From: SZUA-442 sp963753185
GTDB taxonomy: Bacteria; Actinomycetota; Acidimicrobiia; Spongiisociales; UBA5794
Length of the DNA stretch: 64,000 bases
Assembly: GCA_963753185.1 (NCBI GenBank)
Contig: CAVWBO010000007.1
Coordinates: 930,001 to 994,000 of the forward strand
Direction: 5' to 3'
Of this stretch, positions 26,000 to 35,278 are shown piece by piece. Every line of letters starts with the position of its first letter. Position 1 is the first letter of the stretch. The notes beneath the pieces are model-generated. The model was given only the letters and a program-made list of their open reading frames with translations. It did no database searches and was not told the origin of the DNA. Both the position numbers and the translations under genes were made by a program.

Positions 26000-27741
26000 C
26001 ACCGTCGAACGAAGCCGTCGTCGCAGCCCTTCGTCAACTCGTCGCGTTCACCCAGCTCGAAGAGGGCCAGAGCCAGTCCTTCCGTACCAGGGCGTACGAG
26101 AAGGCGATCGACGCGATCGCCACGCGCAGCGAGCCCGTTGCGGGCCTGGGCCTCGGGGAGCTCACATCGATCGATGGAGTCGGCGACTCGACGGCACGCA
26201 AGATCATCGAGTTCGCTGAGAACGGCTCGATCTCCAAGGTCGAGCGGCTCAAGGAGCGCTTCCCCATCTCGATGCTCGAACTCATGCGAATCCCTGGCCT
26301 CGGACCGAAGACCGTCCTCGCACTGCAGACGCACCTCGGCGTCATCGACGTGGAGGGTCTCCGACATGCGATCGAGACCGAGCAGCTGCGCACCCTTCCC
26401 GGCCTTGGCGCCAAGTCTGAAGCGAAGATCGCCAAAGCGATCGAACTCCTGGGGATCCATTCGAACGAGGCGCGCACACCGATCTTCGATGCGATGCAGA
26501 TCGCCAAGCGCGTCATCGCTGATCTCGAGGCCCTGCGGCTGTGCTCTGACATCGGCTATGCGGGAAGCCTCCGAAGGCTCGAGGAGACGATCGGCGACAT
26601 CGACATCCTGGCCGTGTCCGATGAGCCTCAGACGGTGCTCGATGCGTTCGTGGCCCTCCCCGGAGTCACGTCCGTCATGGGTGCCGGTTCGACGAAGGCG
26701 TCCGTGGTCATGGAAGGCGCGATACAGGTCGACCTGAGGGTCGTCGACGAGGACTCCTTCGGAGCCGCTCTCGTGTACTTCACCGGGTCGAAGTCGCACA
26801 ACATCGAGCTGCGCCAGCGTGCGATGGTGCGCGGGTGGACACTCAACGAGTATGCCCTGTCGGTGGTGGAGGACGACAAGATCGTTGCGTCAAGGACGGA
26901 AGCGGACGTCTACGCAGCTCTCGAGCTGCCGTGGATCACGCCCGAGGTTCGGGAGGGAGCGGGCGAGATCTCGGCCGCGGCGAATGGGACCCTCCCCCAA
27001 CCTCTCGAGATCACAGACCTTCGCGGCGACCTCCATGTCCACACGACGTGGTCTGGCGACGGCCGCTCGACGATGGGCGACATGCTCGATGCCGTGGCCA
27101 GCAGGGGTATGGAGTACGTTGCGCTGACGGACCATGCCGAGAACCTCAGAATGAACGGCCTGTCGCGGGACCAGGTCCTCGAGGAGCTCGAGGAGATCAA
27201 ACACCACAGGGATCGCCTGCCCGCTCTCACGATCCTCCACGGTGCCGAGCTCAACATCGGACCGGACGGCTCGATCGACTACGACCCTGAGTTCCTCGAG
27301 ACGTTCGAGTTCGGTGTCGCCTCGATCCACTCGCATTTCGACCTCTCGCAAGCAGATCAAACCGATCGGCTGCTCGCGGCGATCGCGAACCCTGCCGTGA
27401 ACGTGATCGGGCATCCGTCCGGACGCAAGATCGGGCGGCGTCCGGGCGCCGTGTTCGATGCCGACGCGGTGTTCGAAGCGGCCGCAGAGACCGGTACCGC
27501 CATCGAAATCAACAGCCACCTCCACCGATTGGATCTCGCCGCACCGCTGATCCGTGTTGCGCTCCGCCACACTCGGCTCATGTTCGCCGTCTCGACGGAC
27601 GCCCACCACGTCTCCGAGCTTGCGAATATCCGGTGGGGAGTTGCCCAGGCGAGGAAGGGTTGGGTGCCGAAGGATCGGGTCCTGAACTCATTAACGATGG
27701 CTGAATTCAGGAGCTTCGTGGCCGCAAAGCGTCAAAGCTGA
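25996..27741 (+). CDS. polX: DNA polymerase/3'-5' exonuclease PolX (Pol beta-like plus PHP)
   Basis: A 581-residue repair enzyme. N-terminal helix-hairpin-helix repeats (LTSIDGVGDSTARKI, IPGLGPKTVLAL, LPGLGAKSEAKI) lead to a family X polymerase core with GSLRRLEETIGDIDIL carrying the metal-binding aspartates and a third in VDLRVV. A C-terminal PHP domain starts near residue 345 with DLHVHTTWSGDG and continues with ALTDHAE, GAELNI, SIHSHF and STDAHH, which hold the metal ligands of the 3'-5' exonuclease. It would act in base-excision gap filling. Start GTG is inside the exchanger stop (GTGA). Confidence 0.93.
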   Translation: MTPSNEAVVAALRQLVAFTQLEEGQSQSFRTRAYEKAIDAIATRSEPVAGLGLGELTSIDGVGDSTARKIIEFAENGSISKVERLKERFPISMLELMRIPGLGPKTVLALQTHLGVIDVEGLRHAIETEQLRTLPGLGAKSEAKIAKAIELLGIHSNEARTPIFDAMQIAKRVIADLEALRLCSDIGYAGSLRRLEETIGDIDILAVSDEPQTVLDAFVALPGVTSVMGAGSTKASVVMEGAIQVDLRVVDEDSFGAALVYFTGSKSHNIELRQRAMVRGWTLNEYALSVVEDDKIVASRTEADVYAALELPWITPEVREGAGEISAAANGTLPQPLEITDLRGDLHVHTTWSGDGRSTMGDMLDAVASRGMEYVALTDHAENLRMNGLSRDQVLEELEEIKHHRDRLPALTILHGAELNIGPDGSIDYDPEFLETFEFGVASIHSHFDLSQADQTDRLLAAIANPAVNVIGHPSGRKIGRRPGAVFDADAVFEAAAETGTAIEINSHLHRLDLAAPLIRVALRHTRLMFAVSTDAHHVSELANIRWGVAQARKGWVPKDRVLNSLTMAEFRSFVAAKRQS

Positions 27742-27766
27742 GCCCCGGATCGGGTTCAATAGACCC

Positions 27767-29317
27767 ATGGACGATGACACGCGCGAAGCTGTAGCACGAC
27801 GTCGGTCCGGGTGGGCCGGAATCGCTGGTGTCGGCGTCGGACTGGGCCTCACCGAGCTGTTCGCCGGCCTATGGGTATCGGTGCCATCGGCGATCTCGTC
27901 GATCGGGTCGTTCGTGATCGACATCTCACCGTCGTGGCTCAAGAACTTCGCGATCTCCGCGTTCGGAACCGCCGACAAGGCGGTGCTCGCGATCGGCATC
28001 GTCGCAGTCTCGCTGCTGATCGGATGGTTCGTGGGGAAGGCCTCTGCGACCAACCCGCTGCCGATGGTGCTCGCATTCGCGATCGCCGGAGTCGTGGGGA
28101 TCGTCGCTCAGCTCGCAGACCCGAACGCATCGACGGGTCCCGTGATCGCCTCCACCGTGATCGCCATGGCAGCGGGGCTCGTGACCTGGTACGGCATCGT
28201 GCAGTGGACGAGTCCCGCATCATCGGACGAGGTCGACGATGTCCCGTTCGACATGGGGCGTCGGAGGCTGATGGTCGCCCTCGCCGGGGCGGCGACGGTG
28301 TCGGTCGTCACGATCGCCATCGGACGGTCGCGGCTCCGATCGCGTGCGGAGGCACAACGAGCGGCGCTCCTCCTTCCCGAACCCGTGGAGCGGCAGGCCG
28401 CGCCAGGACCGGAGAACGACTTCGACCTCGCGGGGCTCACACCGATCGTGATATCGAATGCCACGTTCTACCGGATCGACACGGCGCTGGTCGTGCCGAG
28501 CGTCGATCCCTCGGAGTGGGTGCTGAGGATCGTCGGCATGGTCGATCGCGAGGTGGAGTTCTCGTACGCCGATCTCGCCAGGATGCCGCTCGTCGAGAGG
28601 TACGTCACCCTGTCGTGCGTGTCGAACGAGGTGGGCGATCGATTGGTAGGGAACGCCCTGTGGACCGGCGTCCCGCTCCGCGACCTCCTCGACGTCGCGG
28701 GGGTTCGCGATGGCGCTGACCAGATCGTCGGACGGTCGGTCGACGGTTGGACGGCAGGGTTCCCCACGGAGGCGGCGTTCGACGGGCGCGACGCCCTCGT
28801 GGCGATCGGCATGAACGGCGAGGTCCTTCCTGCGGTGCATGGCTTCCCCGCCAGGCTCGTCGTCCCCGGCCTCTACGGCTACGTGTCCGCGACCAAGTGG
28901 CTCCAGGAGATCGAGTTGACGACGTGGGACGCCTTCGATGGATACTGGATCAGCCGAAATTGGTCAAAGGAGGGCCCCATCAAGACCCAGTCCAGGATCG
29001 ATCGGCCACGTGGCAGGGAGACCATTTCGGCAGGGGAGTACGCGATGGCGGGCGTTGCGTGGGCCCCCACGAAGGGCATCGACAGGGTGGAGCTCTCCAT
29101 CGACGACGGCCCATGGGTTGACACAGAACTCTCGGTGCCCCTGTCGGACGACGCCTGGGTGCAGTGGAAGCGCAATGTCGATCTCGAGCCAGGTGACCAC
29201 ACCGTGCGGGTCCGTGCAACCGACGGCACGGGCTTCACACAACCAGGCGATCCCGTTCCTCCACAGCCGAACGGTGCAGAGGGATGGCACACGGTCCGAT
29301 TCACCGTGGACGCCTGA
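27767..29317 (+). CDS. Membrane-anchored sulfite-oxidase-like molybdopterin oxidoreductase
   Basis: A 516-residue protein with four N-terminal membrane spans (to about residue 150), a further span before a long exported part, then an oxidoreductase molybdopterin-binding domain from about residue 220. The molybdenum ligand is the Cys of YVTLSCVSNEVGDRLVGNALWTGVPL, shown here in short form SCVSNEVGD. Other conserved elements are HGFPARLVVPGLYGY and KWLQEIEL. The C-terminal 100 residues form the Ig-like dimerisation domain (VAWAPTKGIDRVELSIDDG). It resembles actinobacterial sulfite-oxidase-like proteins of unproven substrate. It is convergent with the acylase gene. Confidence 0.88.
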   Translation: MDDDTREAVARRRSGWAGIAGVGVGLGLTELFAGLWVSVPSAISSIGSFVIDISPSWLKNFAISAFGTADKAVLAIGIVAVSLLIGWFVGKASATNPLPMVLAFAIAGVVGIVAQLADPNASTGPVIASTVIAMAAGLVTWYGIVQWTSPASSDEVDDVPFDMGRRRLMVALAGAATVSVVTIAIGRSRLRSRAEAQRAALLLPEPVERQAAPGPENDFDLAGLTPIVISNATFYRIDTALVVPSVDPSEWVLRIVGMVDREVEFSYADLARMPLVERYVTLSCVSNEVGDRLVGNALWTGVPLRDLLDVAGVRDGADQIVGRSVDGWTAGFPTEAAFDGRDALVAIGMNGEVLPAVHGFPARLVVPGLYGYVSATKWLQEIELTTWDAFDGYWISRNWSKEGPIKTQSRIDRPRGRETISAGEYAMAGVAWAPTKGIDRVELSIDDGPWVDTELSVPLSDDAWVQWKRNVDLEPGDHTVRVRATDGTGFTQPGDPVPPQPNGAEGWHTVRFTVDA

Positions 29318-29353
29318 CGAAACGGCTCACGCCCCCGCTTCCCGGCGTCGGTG

Positions 29354-31930
29354 TCACGGCGTGAGGATGAGTACCGCTGACGCATCGGCGTCGATGTCGG
29401 CTCGCTCCCACAGGAAGGGGACGGTCTCGCCCGCGAGCCACAACGGGATCATGTCGTCGTAGTGCCGATGGTCGGTGTGGCCGGATTGGCCCGTTGCGTG
29501 GATCGCTTCCGACTTCGACAGATCCCCGAGATCGATGAGCATTCGCATCGACGGATGCCAGTCGACCTCGTAGCCCTCCGCCGCATCCCATCCCACGGCG
29601 TTTGGCACGGACTTCGAGCCGCTGGCCGGATAGGGCCCACGGTTGAAGCGATCCTCGATGATGCCGATGCCGGAGTCGCCGAGCGTCTGGTTGCGGAACG
29701 TGATCGTGTGGATGTCCCCCCACTGCCACGATCGGACATCGGATCCGAGCGTCGAGGCGAGTTCGTCGACGGCGTCCTCGAAGGCTGCAGCGAGGATCAC
29801 GTCCCTGGTCTCGGTCTCGTCCGTCGTAACGTCGTCCCAGAACGGGTCGTTCGGATCGAGGACGAGGTTTCGCACCACCTCGAACCAGCGATCGCCTCCC
29901 TCGGGCCAGAAGTCCTCTGCCAACTCGTCGTGGAAGGTCAGCCGCAGGAGATTGCGCCAGGTCGCATTCCAGACGGCTGCGCCGGAACTGCCAGCGAAGT
30001 TCTGGAGGTCCCACGAGGCGAGGGCATCGAGGGCCTCGACGGCGATGTCGTCGAGGGGCGGTGCCGTCGCGGACCCCTGCGAGACCGCCGCGACGACGAA
30101 CGGACGCAGGTGGGATGCGCTCACGTCGTAGCTGTCGTACTGGATGGTCCGATGTGCATCGAGGGGAATGCCGAGGTTGGACGAGACGAGGTCCACGATC
30201 CTTCTGGCCCGATAGCCCCGCGTCCAGTCTCGGGTGATGAGGAGCCCGTACGAATCGTCGACGACGGCGTTGTTCGCTGTGACGATCCACCCCGAATCGG
30301 GGTTGTAGCTCCACGGGAGGTCGTCGAAGGGGACAAAACCCGACCACTCGTGTTCACCCGTCCATCCGGGGACCGGGTATGTGCCGTCTCCTGATGTGCG
30401 GATCGGGATGTCGCCTGGCATCTGATACCCGATGTTTCCCGCCGTGTCGGCGTAGAGCAGGTTCTGCGCAGGAACGTTGAACGAACGAGCCGCTTCGCGG
30501 AACTCGTCGAAGTCCGACGCCACATTGATCCCGAGGATGGGACCTGCGATGGAAGGGACGTCATCGAGACCCGTCCATCGCAGTGCGATCGCGTACGGAT
30601 CCGGCCGGTCGACGCCTGACATGTCGAAGTCCTCGAGTGGCCCGTATGAGTCCGAGATGATCGGTCCGTGGATCGTCGAACGAACGGTGACCTCGATGGG
30701 GTCACCGCCAGCGACCGAGATGGTCTCGGTGCGAACGTCCATGTCGAGCCATTCCCCTCGGTACTCGTACTGCATGGGATCGTCCGGGTTGATCTTCTCG
30801 ATGTAGAGGTCCTGCACGTCGGGACCGGTGTTCGTGACCCCCCATGCGATGTTCGCGTTGTGGCCGATCACGACCCCCGGGACGCCGGGGAATCCGAACC
30901 CTGCGACGTCGAACGGGCACTTCGGTCCGACTGCGCGACAATGCAGGCCGACTTGGTACCAGATCGACGGCATCTGGCTCGCCAGGTGGGGGTCGTTCAC
31001 GAGGATCGGCGCTCCGGTCGGGGTGTGTCGACCGGACACGGCCCACGAGTTCGACCCGATTCCTGTGTCCGATCCTCCGCCGGTGACCTCCTGGACGCCA
31101 CGAACCGATCCGAGAGCTGCTTCGAGACCCGGCAGTGCACCATCGGGAACGGCAAGGACCGCTTCCCTGGCGGTTGCGGTTCCCGTGGCGTCAGGGACGA
31201 TGAAGGGGTGCCGATCTCCCGGATATGGGGGGAAGAGCTGGGCGACCCGCTCGGCCTGCATGGAACCGAGGGCCATGGCACGTTCGATCTCGTTCTCAAG
31301 GTTCCCACCCAGGTCCCATGCCATCACCTTCCCCCACGCCAGCGATTGGGCCGGCGTCCACGGTTGCGGGTCATAGGAACGATTGAGCACGTCGATGATC
31401 GTGTACTCGAAGCTGAGTTCGGCTGGCGATCGTTGCGAGATGTACGCATTGACACCGAGCGCGTACGCGTCGAGGATCGACCTGACCTCATCGGTCTCGG
31501 CCGCGTACTGGCGCTCGGCCAGCGCTCCCCATCCGAGGGTACGTAGGAACGTGTCCGTCTCGACCTGGCTCGACCCGAACATCTCCGCGAGCCTGCCCGA
31601 GGAGATGTGACGCCAGAAATCCATCTGGAAGAAGCGGTCCTGGGCGTGCACGAACCCCTGGGCGAGGAAGAGATCCTCGACGGTGTCGGCATAGATGTGT
31701 GGCACTCCCATCGAGTCCCTGATCACCTCGACGTCGCCGGTGAGGCCTTCGATCCGGATCGTTCCCTCGGTCTGGGGGAAGGCCCTGCGGACGGAGAACC
31801 GTGTGAACAGGACGAGGGCGAGCATCGCGACAACCACGACCACGAACAGTCCCCACGCGACACGCCGGGGCCATCTCCGGCCCGCTGGCGCGGACTCCTC
31901 GCTGACGGGTAGCGGAGTGAGTGCACTCAT
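29354..31930 (-). CDS. Penicillin acylase family Ntn-hydrolase
   Basis: An 858-residue exported precursor of the penicillin G/AHL acylase family, which cleaves amides and matures by cutting itself. An uncleaved-looking N-terminal membrane segment (VAWGLFVVVVVAMLALVLF) precedes the alpha region (VEVIRDSMGVPHIYADTVEDLFLAQGF is shown here only in part: DSMGVPHIYADT). The beta chain starts at the Ser of GSNSWAVSG, followed by GAPILVNDPHL. Substrates range from antibiotics to signalling lactones and cannot be predicted. ATG 31930 is chosen because TACGCT ends 7 nt upstream; a longer frame to 32194 overlaps the divergent bpa gene. Confidence 0.9.
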   Translation of the reverse strand: MSALTPLPVSEESAPAGRRWPRRVAWGLFVVVVVAMLALVLFTRFSVRRAFPQTEGTIRIEGLTGDVEVIRDSMGVPHIYADTVEDLFLAQGFVHAQDRFFQMDFWRHISSGRLAEMFGSSQVETDTFLRTLGWGALAERQYAAETDEVRSILDAYALGVNAYISQRSPAELSFEYTIIDVLNRSYDPQPWTPAQSLAWGKVMAWDLGGNLENEIERAMALGSMQAERVAQLFPPYPGDRHPFIVPDATGTATAREAVLAVPDGALPGLEAALGSVRGVQEVTGGGSDTGIGSNSWAVSGRHTPTGAPILVNDPHLASQMPSIWYQVGLHCRAVGPKCPFDVAGFGFPGVPGVVIGHNANIAWGVTNTGPDVQDLYIEKINPDDPMQYEYRGEWLDMDVRTETISVAGGDPIEVTVRSTIHGPIISDSYGPLEDFDMSGVDRPDPYAIALRWTGLDDVPSIAGPILGINVASDFDEFREAARSFNVPAQNLLYADTAGNIGYQMPGDIPIRTSGDGTYPVPGWTGEHEWSGFVPFDDLPWSYNPDSGWIVTANNAVVDDSYGLLITRDWTRGYRARRIVDLVSSNLGIPLDAHRTIQYDSYDVSASHLRPFVVAAVSQGSATAPPLDDIAVEALDALASWDLQNFAGSSGAAVWNATWRNLLRLTFHDELAEDFWPEGGDRWFEVVRNLVLDPNDPFWDDVTTDETETRDVILAAAFEDAVDELASTLGSDVRSWQWGDIHTITFRNQTLGDSGIGIIEDRFNRGPYPASGSKSVPNAVGWDAAEGYEVDWHPSMRMLIDLGDLSKSEAIHATGQSGHTDHRHYDDMIPLWLAGETVPFLWERADIDADASAVLILTP

Positions 31931-31982
31931 TCGGAGCAGCGTACCGGTCGCGTCGCCGCCGCGGTCGACGTAAGCTCGAAGT

Positions 31983-32474
31983 ATGGAGTCGAACGTATCG
32001 CACAGTGAACCGCACGACGAGCAGCCCCTCACCCCTGAGGTCGTGCGCCCCGAGGATGACGCCGATCGAGCGACGCAGCCGTCGGTCAGCGAGCCGTCGA
32101 AGCTGATCCGTATCGCCTCGATGACGAGGGCGATGCTCGATGAGGTCAGGGAGGCAGCCCTCGACGATGCCGGTCGGACGAGGCTCGTGAGCATCTATCA
32201 GCGGTCCCTCGACGAGCTCAAGGACGTCCTTTCGGATGACCTCGTCGAGGAACTCGACGCCGTCTTCGTGCCGATCACCGACAGGCCATCGGAGGCCGAG
32301 TTGCGGGTCGCACAGGCGCAGCTCGTCGGTTGGCTCGAGGGCCTTTTCCACGGCATCCAGGCGTCCCTGATCACCCAGCAGATGGCAGCAACGGCACAGC
32401 TCGACCGGATGCGGCAGCGCAGGGCACTCGAGCAGCAGGCATCAGCGGGCGACGGGAACGGCGTCTACCTGTAG
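31983..32474 (+). CDS. bpa: Bacterial proteasome activator Bpa
   Basis: A 163-residue ATP-independent activator that docks on the actinobacterial 20S proteasome and feeds it unfolded proteins. The central part is helical (ASMTRAMLDEVREAALDD, SIYQRSLDELKDVLSDDL, LRVAQAQLVGWLEGLFHGIQ), matching the four-helix ring-forming domain. The last four residues are GVYL, close to the GQYL tail of the mycobacterial protein, which inserts into the proteasome alpha ring. The N-terminal 35 residues are acidic and disordered. TAAGCT at 31971-31976 is 6 nt before the ATG. No proteasome subunit gene lies in this window. Confidence 0.88.
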   Translation: MESNVSHSEPHDEQPLTPEVVRPEDDADRATQPSVSEPSKLIRIASMTRAMLDEVREAALDDAGRTRLVSIYQRSLDELKDVLSDDLVEELDAVFVPITDRPSEAELRVAQAQLVGWLEGLFHGIQASLITQQMAATAQLDRMRQRRALEQQASAGDGNGVYL

Positions 32475-32518
32475 CAGGGACCTGCCCTGATACCCGATCC
32501 TCCCGGTAGGCTGACCTG

Positions 32519-33373
32519 ATGCCGCTCTACTCGATCACGCCACCGCCCGTCATGGACGATCCCATCATGGTCATGGGTCTCGCCGGGTGGGGGGATGCAG
32601 CGTCCGCGGCCTCCGACGCCGCTGATTGGCTCGCCGAGGACGGTCAGCCCGTCGTCACATTCGATCCGGATGCGATCTTCGATTACCGGTCGAACCGACC
32701 GGTCCTCCGCTTGTCGGCTGGAGAGGTGCGATCCCTCACATGGCCCAGGATGGACATCGTCCACACCAGGCCGGGAGGCAAGGACGTCCTCGTGATGGTG
32801 GGAAGCGAGCCGGACTATGCATGGTCGTCGATCTCTGACGCGCTTGCGGACCTCGTCCAGCACCTCGGCGTCGCCAAACTGGTCACCCTCGGCTCGGTAC
32901 CGGCACCTGTGCGGCACGCGATGGATGCGGCGGTGTTTTGCACGTCATCGGACCCCCGCCTGCTCCTTCCCGGGGACGAGATGCTCATGGACGACATCGT
33001 CGTGCCCGCATCGGCAGGAACCGTGTTCCGCACGGCCATCGAGGACGTCGATGTACCTGCGATCGGATACTGGGCACAGGTCCCCCAATACGTTGGCAGG
33101 CCGTACAGCCCTGCGATCGTCACCCTGCTTGCGCGGACGTCCGAGCATCTCGGGGTGTCGTTCGACCTCTCGGAGCTCGCGTCCGACGCAGCGGTCCAGA
33201 TCTCGCGTCTCGACGACATCCTCGAACAGCGAGAGGACGCACGGGACTTCGTGGAAGGACTCGAACTCAGCGTCGGGAACACCGCCACGTTCCCCGATGA
33301 CCTGCCGACCGCCGATGAGCTCGCGGATGAAGTGACGAGGTTCCTGCGCGAGGCCGAGAACGGCGAGACCTGA
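32519..33373 (+). CDS. PAC2 family protein
   Basis: A 284-residue protein of the PAC2 (proteasome assembly chaperone 2-like) family found throughout actinobacteria. Typical features are VMGLAGWGDAASAASDAADWL, FDPDAIFDYRSNRP, VLVMVGSEPDYAW, the strand KLVTLGSVPAPV and YVGRPYSPAIVTLLARTSEHLG. The biochemical role in bacteria is not known. It lies 44 bp after bpa, with its own TAGGCT (32507-32512) 6 nt before the ATG, so it is probably a separate leaderless transcript. The neighbour makes a proteasome link attractive but unproven. Confidence 0.9.
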   Translation: MPLYSITPPPVMDDPIMVMGLAGWGDAASAASDAADWLAEDGQPVVTFDPDAIFDYRSNRPVLRLSAGEVRSLTWPRMDIVHTRPGGKDVLVMVGSEPDYAWSSISDALADLVQHLGVAKLVTLGSVPAPVRHAMDAAVFCTSSDPRLLLPGDEMLMDDIVVPASAGTVFRTAIEDVDVPAIGYWAQVPQYVGRPYSPAIVTLLARTSEHLGVSFDLSELASDAAVQISRLDDILEQREDARDFVEGLELSVGNTATFPDDLPTADELADEVTRFLREAENGET

Positions 33374-33405
33374 CGAGCGCCAGCCTTTCGGAGGAGCCTG
33401 CCGGG

Positions 33406-34035
33406 TCAGTTGCTCAGGATGCCGACGAACAGGGTGAGGACGATCAGGGCTGCCGTGACCGCGATCATGGCCCACACCGACCATGTGAGGCCCTTCACCG
33501 CGGAGATCTGATCCCTGATCGCAGCCGTCAACTGGGCGAGTTCGATGTCGGTGGACGTCGTGCCTGACGATGGCTGGACCACCGTCTGGCCGGACTGCTG
33601 CCTCTGGGACGGTGTAGCGGCCTGCCTCCGGGAGCGCTCGGGAGGCGGCGCCGCGACGGGTGCGACCACGGTCGCTGACACGGGAGGTGTCGCTGGGAGG
33701 TCGAAGGGGGCATCGACAGGGTTCGGATCCGAGGGCTTCTCGGCTGCCATGGGTACGAGCGACACGGCCTCGCCGTCGGTCGGATGACCGAGGAACAGCG
33801 TCGTCGGTCCCTCGATGGCGAGCGTCTGGATTCGCTTGCCGTCCTTGAACGTGCCGTTTCGCGAGCCCGCATCCTCGATCTTCCATGTGGCACCGTCGAA
33901 TGAGATCACAGCATGACGCCGCGAGATGCCTGGCCTGACGATGCGCACCGTGGCAGACGCGTCGGAACCGATGAGCGCCGTGGCGACATCGTCGACGACA
34001 TTCTCATTGCCCTGGTGGATGACCTTCAAAGACAC
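33406..34035 (-). CDS. FHA-domain protein with C-terminal membrane anchor
   Basis: A 209-residue protein from GTG 34035. The first 95 residues are a forkhead-associated domain that binds phosphothreonine peptides, with the conserved SRRHAVI and GSRNGTFKDG segments. A linker rich in Pro, Ala and Gln follows, then one hydrophobic helix at the very end (VWAMIAVTAALIVLTLFVGIL), so it is probably tail-anchored with the FHA domain in the cytoplasm. A partner kinase is not encoded nearby. It is convergent with the PAC2 gene. Confidence 0.88.
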   Translation of the reverse strand: MSLKVIHQGNENVVDDVATALIGSDASATVRIVRPGISRRHAVISFDGATWKIEDAGSRNGTFKDGKRIQTLAIEGPTTLFLGHPTDGEAVSLVPMAAEKPSDPNPVDAPFDLPATPPVSATVVAPVAAPPPERSRRQAATPSQRQQSGQTVVQPSSGTTSTDIELAQLTAAIRDQISAVKGLTWSVWAMIAVTAALIVLTLFVGILSN

Positions 34036-34178
34036 TCTCTACCCCGCTCGGAACAGGCACGGACTCTGGCTCGTGAAGCGTAACGGTACCCCGTTCGTGG
34101 TTCGAGCATTCGTGCGTCTGGTCAAGTCGCCACCGAGCATCTAGCCTTCCGAGCGACAACGAAACAGGAGGTCCGTCG

Positions 34179-34850
34179 ATGAAGGTCGGCGACGTGATGA
34201 CGACCGAGGTGATGACCATCGGGCCGGATGCGGCGCTCAAGGAGGCCGCGACGATGATGGTCAGGGGTGGGATCAGTGGCATTCCTGTCGTCGATGACGA
34301 TCGTCATGTCATCGGCATCATCACCGAGGCGGATTTCGTGACGGCGGAGGCGAACCGGTCATGGGGGCGTCAGAGGCGAAGGCTGCTCGCGAGCGTGTTC
34401 GGCGACAACGAGCCGATGCAGGCCCGGACCGTGTCGGACGCGATGACGAAGACACCACATACGATCGATCGTGGCTCCACAGTCACAGAGGCCGCTCGGA
34501 AGATGTCCGAACTGGGGGTCAAACGCCTTCCGGTGGTGCTTCCCGACGGGAAACTCGAAGGCATCATCTCCAGGGCCGACGTGATGGGCGTCTTCGCCCG
34601 CTCCGATGACGCCCTGCGGGACGAGGTCTATCAGGATGTCGCACTCGGAGTGCTCCAGCTCCACGACGCAGACATCACCATCGAGGTCGTCGACGGTGCC
34701 GTGTCGATAGGCGGCTCCGTCCCCACGCTCACCGAGGCCAGGCTCCTGGAGGAGCTCGCGAACCGCGTCGAAGGTGTCGTCTCGGTCACATCGTCGGTCC
34801 AGTGGACGAGCGATGACACCAAGCAAGGTTTCGGGTCGTCTGGTATGTGA
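34179..34850 (+). CDS. CBS-pair and BON domain protein
   Basis: A 223-residue protein with two CBS motifs (MTTEVMTIGPDAALKEAA with GIPVVDDDRHVIGIITEADF, and MTKTPHTIDRGSTVTEAARKM with RLPVVLPDGKLEGIISRADV) that usually bind adenine nucleotides, and a C-terminal BON domain (DITIEVVDGAVSIGGSVPTLTEA) associated with membrane or ligand binding. CBS-BON proteins are thought to sense energy state, but targets are unknown. AGGAGG lies 7 nt before the ATG, and TAGCCT at 34142-34147 is a likely -10, giving a leader of about 25-30 nt, so this gene is not leaderless. Confidence 0.9.
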   Translation: MKVGDVMTTEVMTIGPDAALKEAATMMVRGGISGIPVVDDDRHVIGIITEADFVTAEANRSWGRQRRRLLASVFGDNEPMQARTVSDAMTKTPHTIDRGSTVTEAARKMSELGVKRLPVVLPDGKLEGIISRADVMGVFARSDDALRDEVYQDVALGVLQLHDADITIEVVDGAVSIGGSVPTLTEARLLEELANRVEGVVSVTSSVQWTSDDTKQGFGSSGM

Positions 34851-34973
34851 GGACGCGGGACCGGGTACAACGACGCGAAACCGTGCGTACGAACGGCTCA
34901 GCGGGCCGCGACATCCGGAATATGTGCCGGCTCCGAATCGTTGTGAAGGCCAAGGAGAGAGGAAACCCAACAC

Positions 34974-35258
34974 GTGCTGACTTTGAGCGACCTCATGTGG
35001 GAGCCGGATGTCAACTGGCGGGGTGAAGCCGCCTGCTCAGGTGTGAACAGCGACATCTTCTTCCCCCCTTCCGAGGAAGATTCGGAAGCGACCGCTCAGG
35101 CCAAGTCGATCTGCGCCGAATGCCCGGTTCGCGAAGCGTGTCTCCAGTATTCGCTTGCGACCAACCAGGCCGCAGGCGTGTGGGGTGGCCTCGATGCGGC
35201 CGAGCGCAGGCGCCTTCGCAGGAGGATCAGGGACCGCGACCGGCGCAAGGCCTCGTGA
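34974..35258 (+). CDS. WhiB-family iron-sulfur transcription factor
   Basis: A 94-residue actinobacterial regulator that carries a redox- and NO-sensitive [4Fe-4S] cluster. The four ligands are Cys21, Cys47, Cys50 and Cys56 (CSGVN and ICAECPVREAC), followed by the beta turn GVWGG and a basic C-terminal tail (RRRLRRRIRDRDRR) that contacts DNA. The start is GTG 34974, with AAGGAG about 18 bases upstream and GAGAGG closer. Length and spacing fit the WhiB1/WhiB2 type. This is the single best marker that the window comes from an actinobacterium. Confidence 0.95.
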   Translation: MLTLSDLMWEPDVNWRGEAACSGVNSDIFFPPSEEDSEATAQAKSICAECPVREACLQYSLATNQAAGVWGGLDAAERRRLRRRIRDRDRRKAS

Positions 35259-35278
35259 GCCACCACTCCGCCTGACGG

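Noticed and set aside
34080..34150. Possible tRNA-like stretch with GGTTCGAGC
   Set aside because: No acceptor stem or anticodon arm can be built around it; it is an intergenic region between the FHA and CBS-BON genes.
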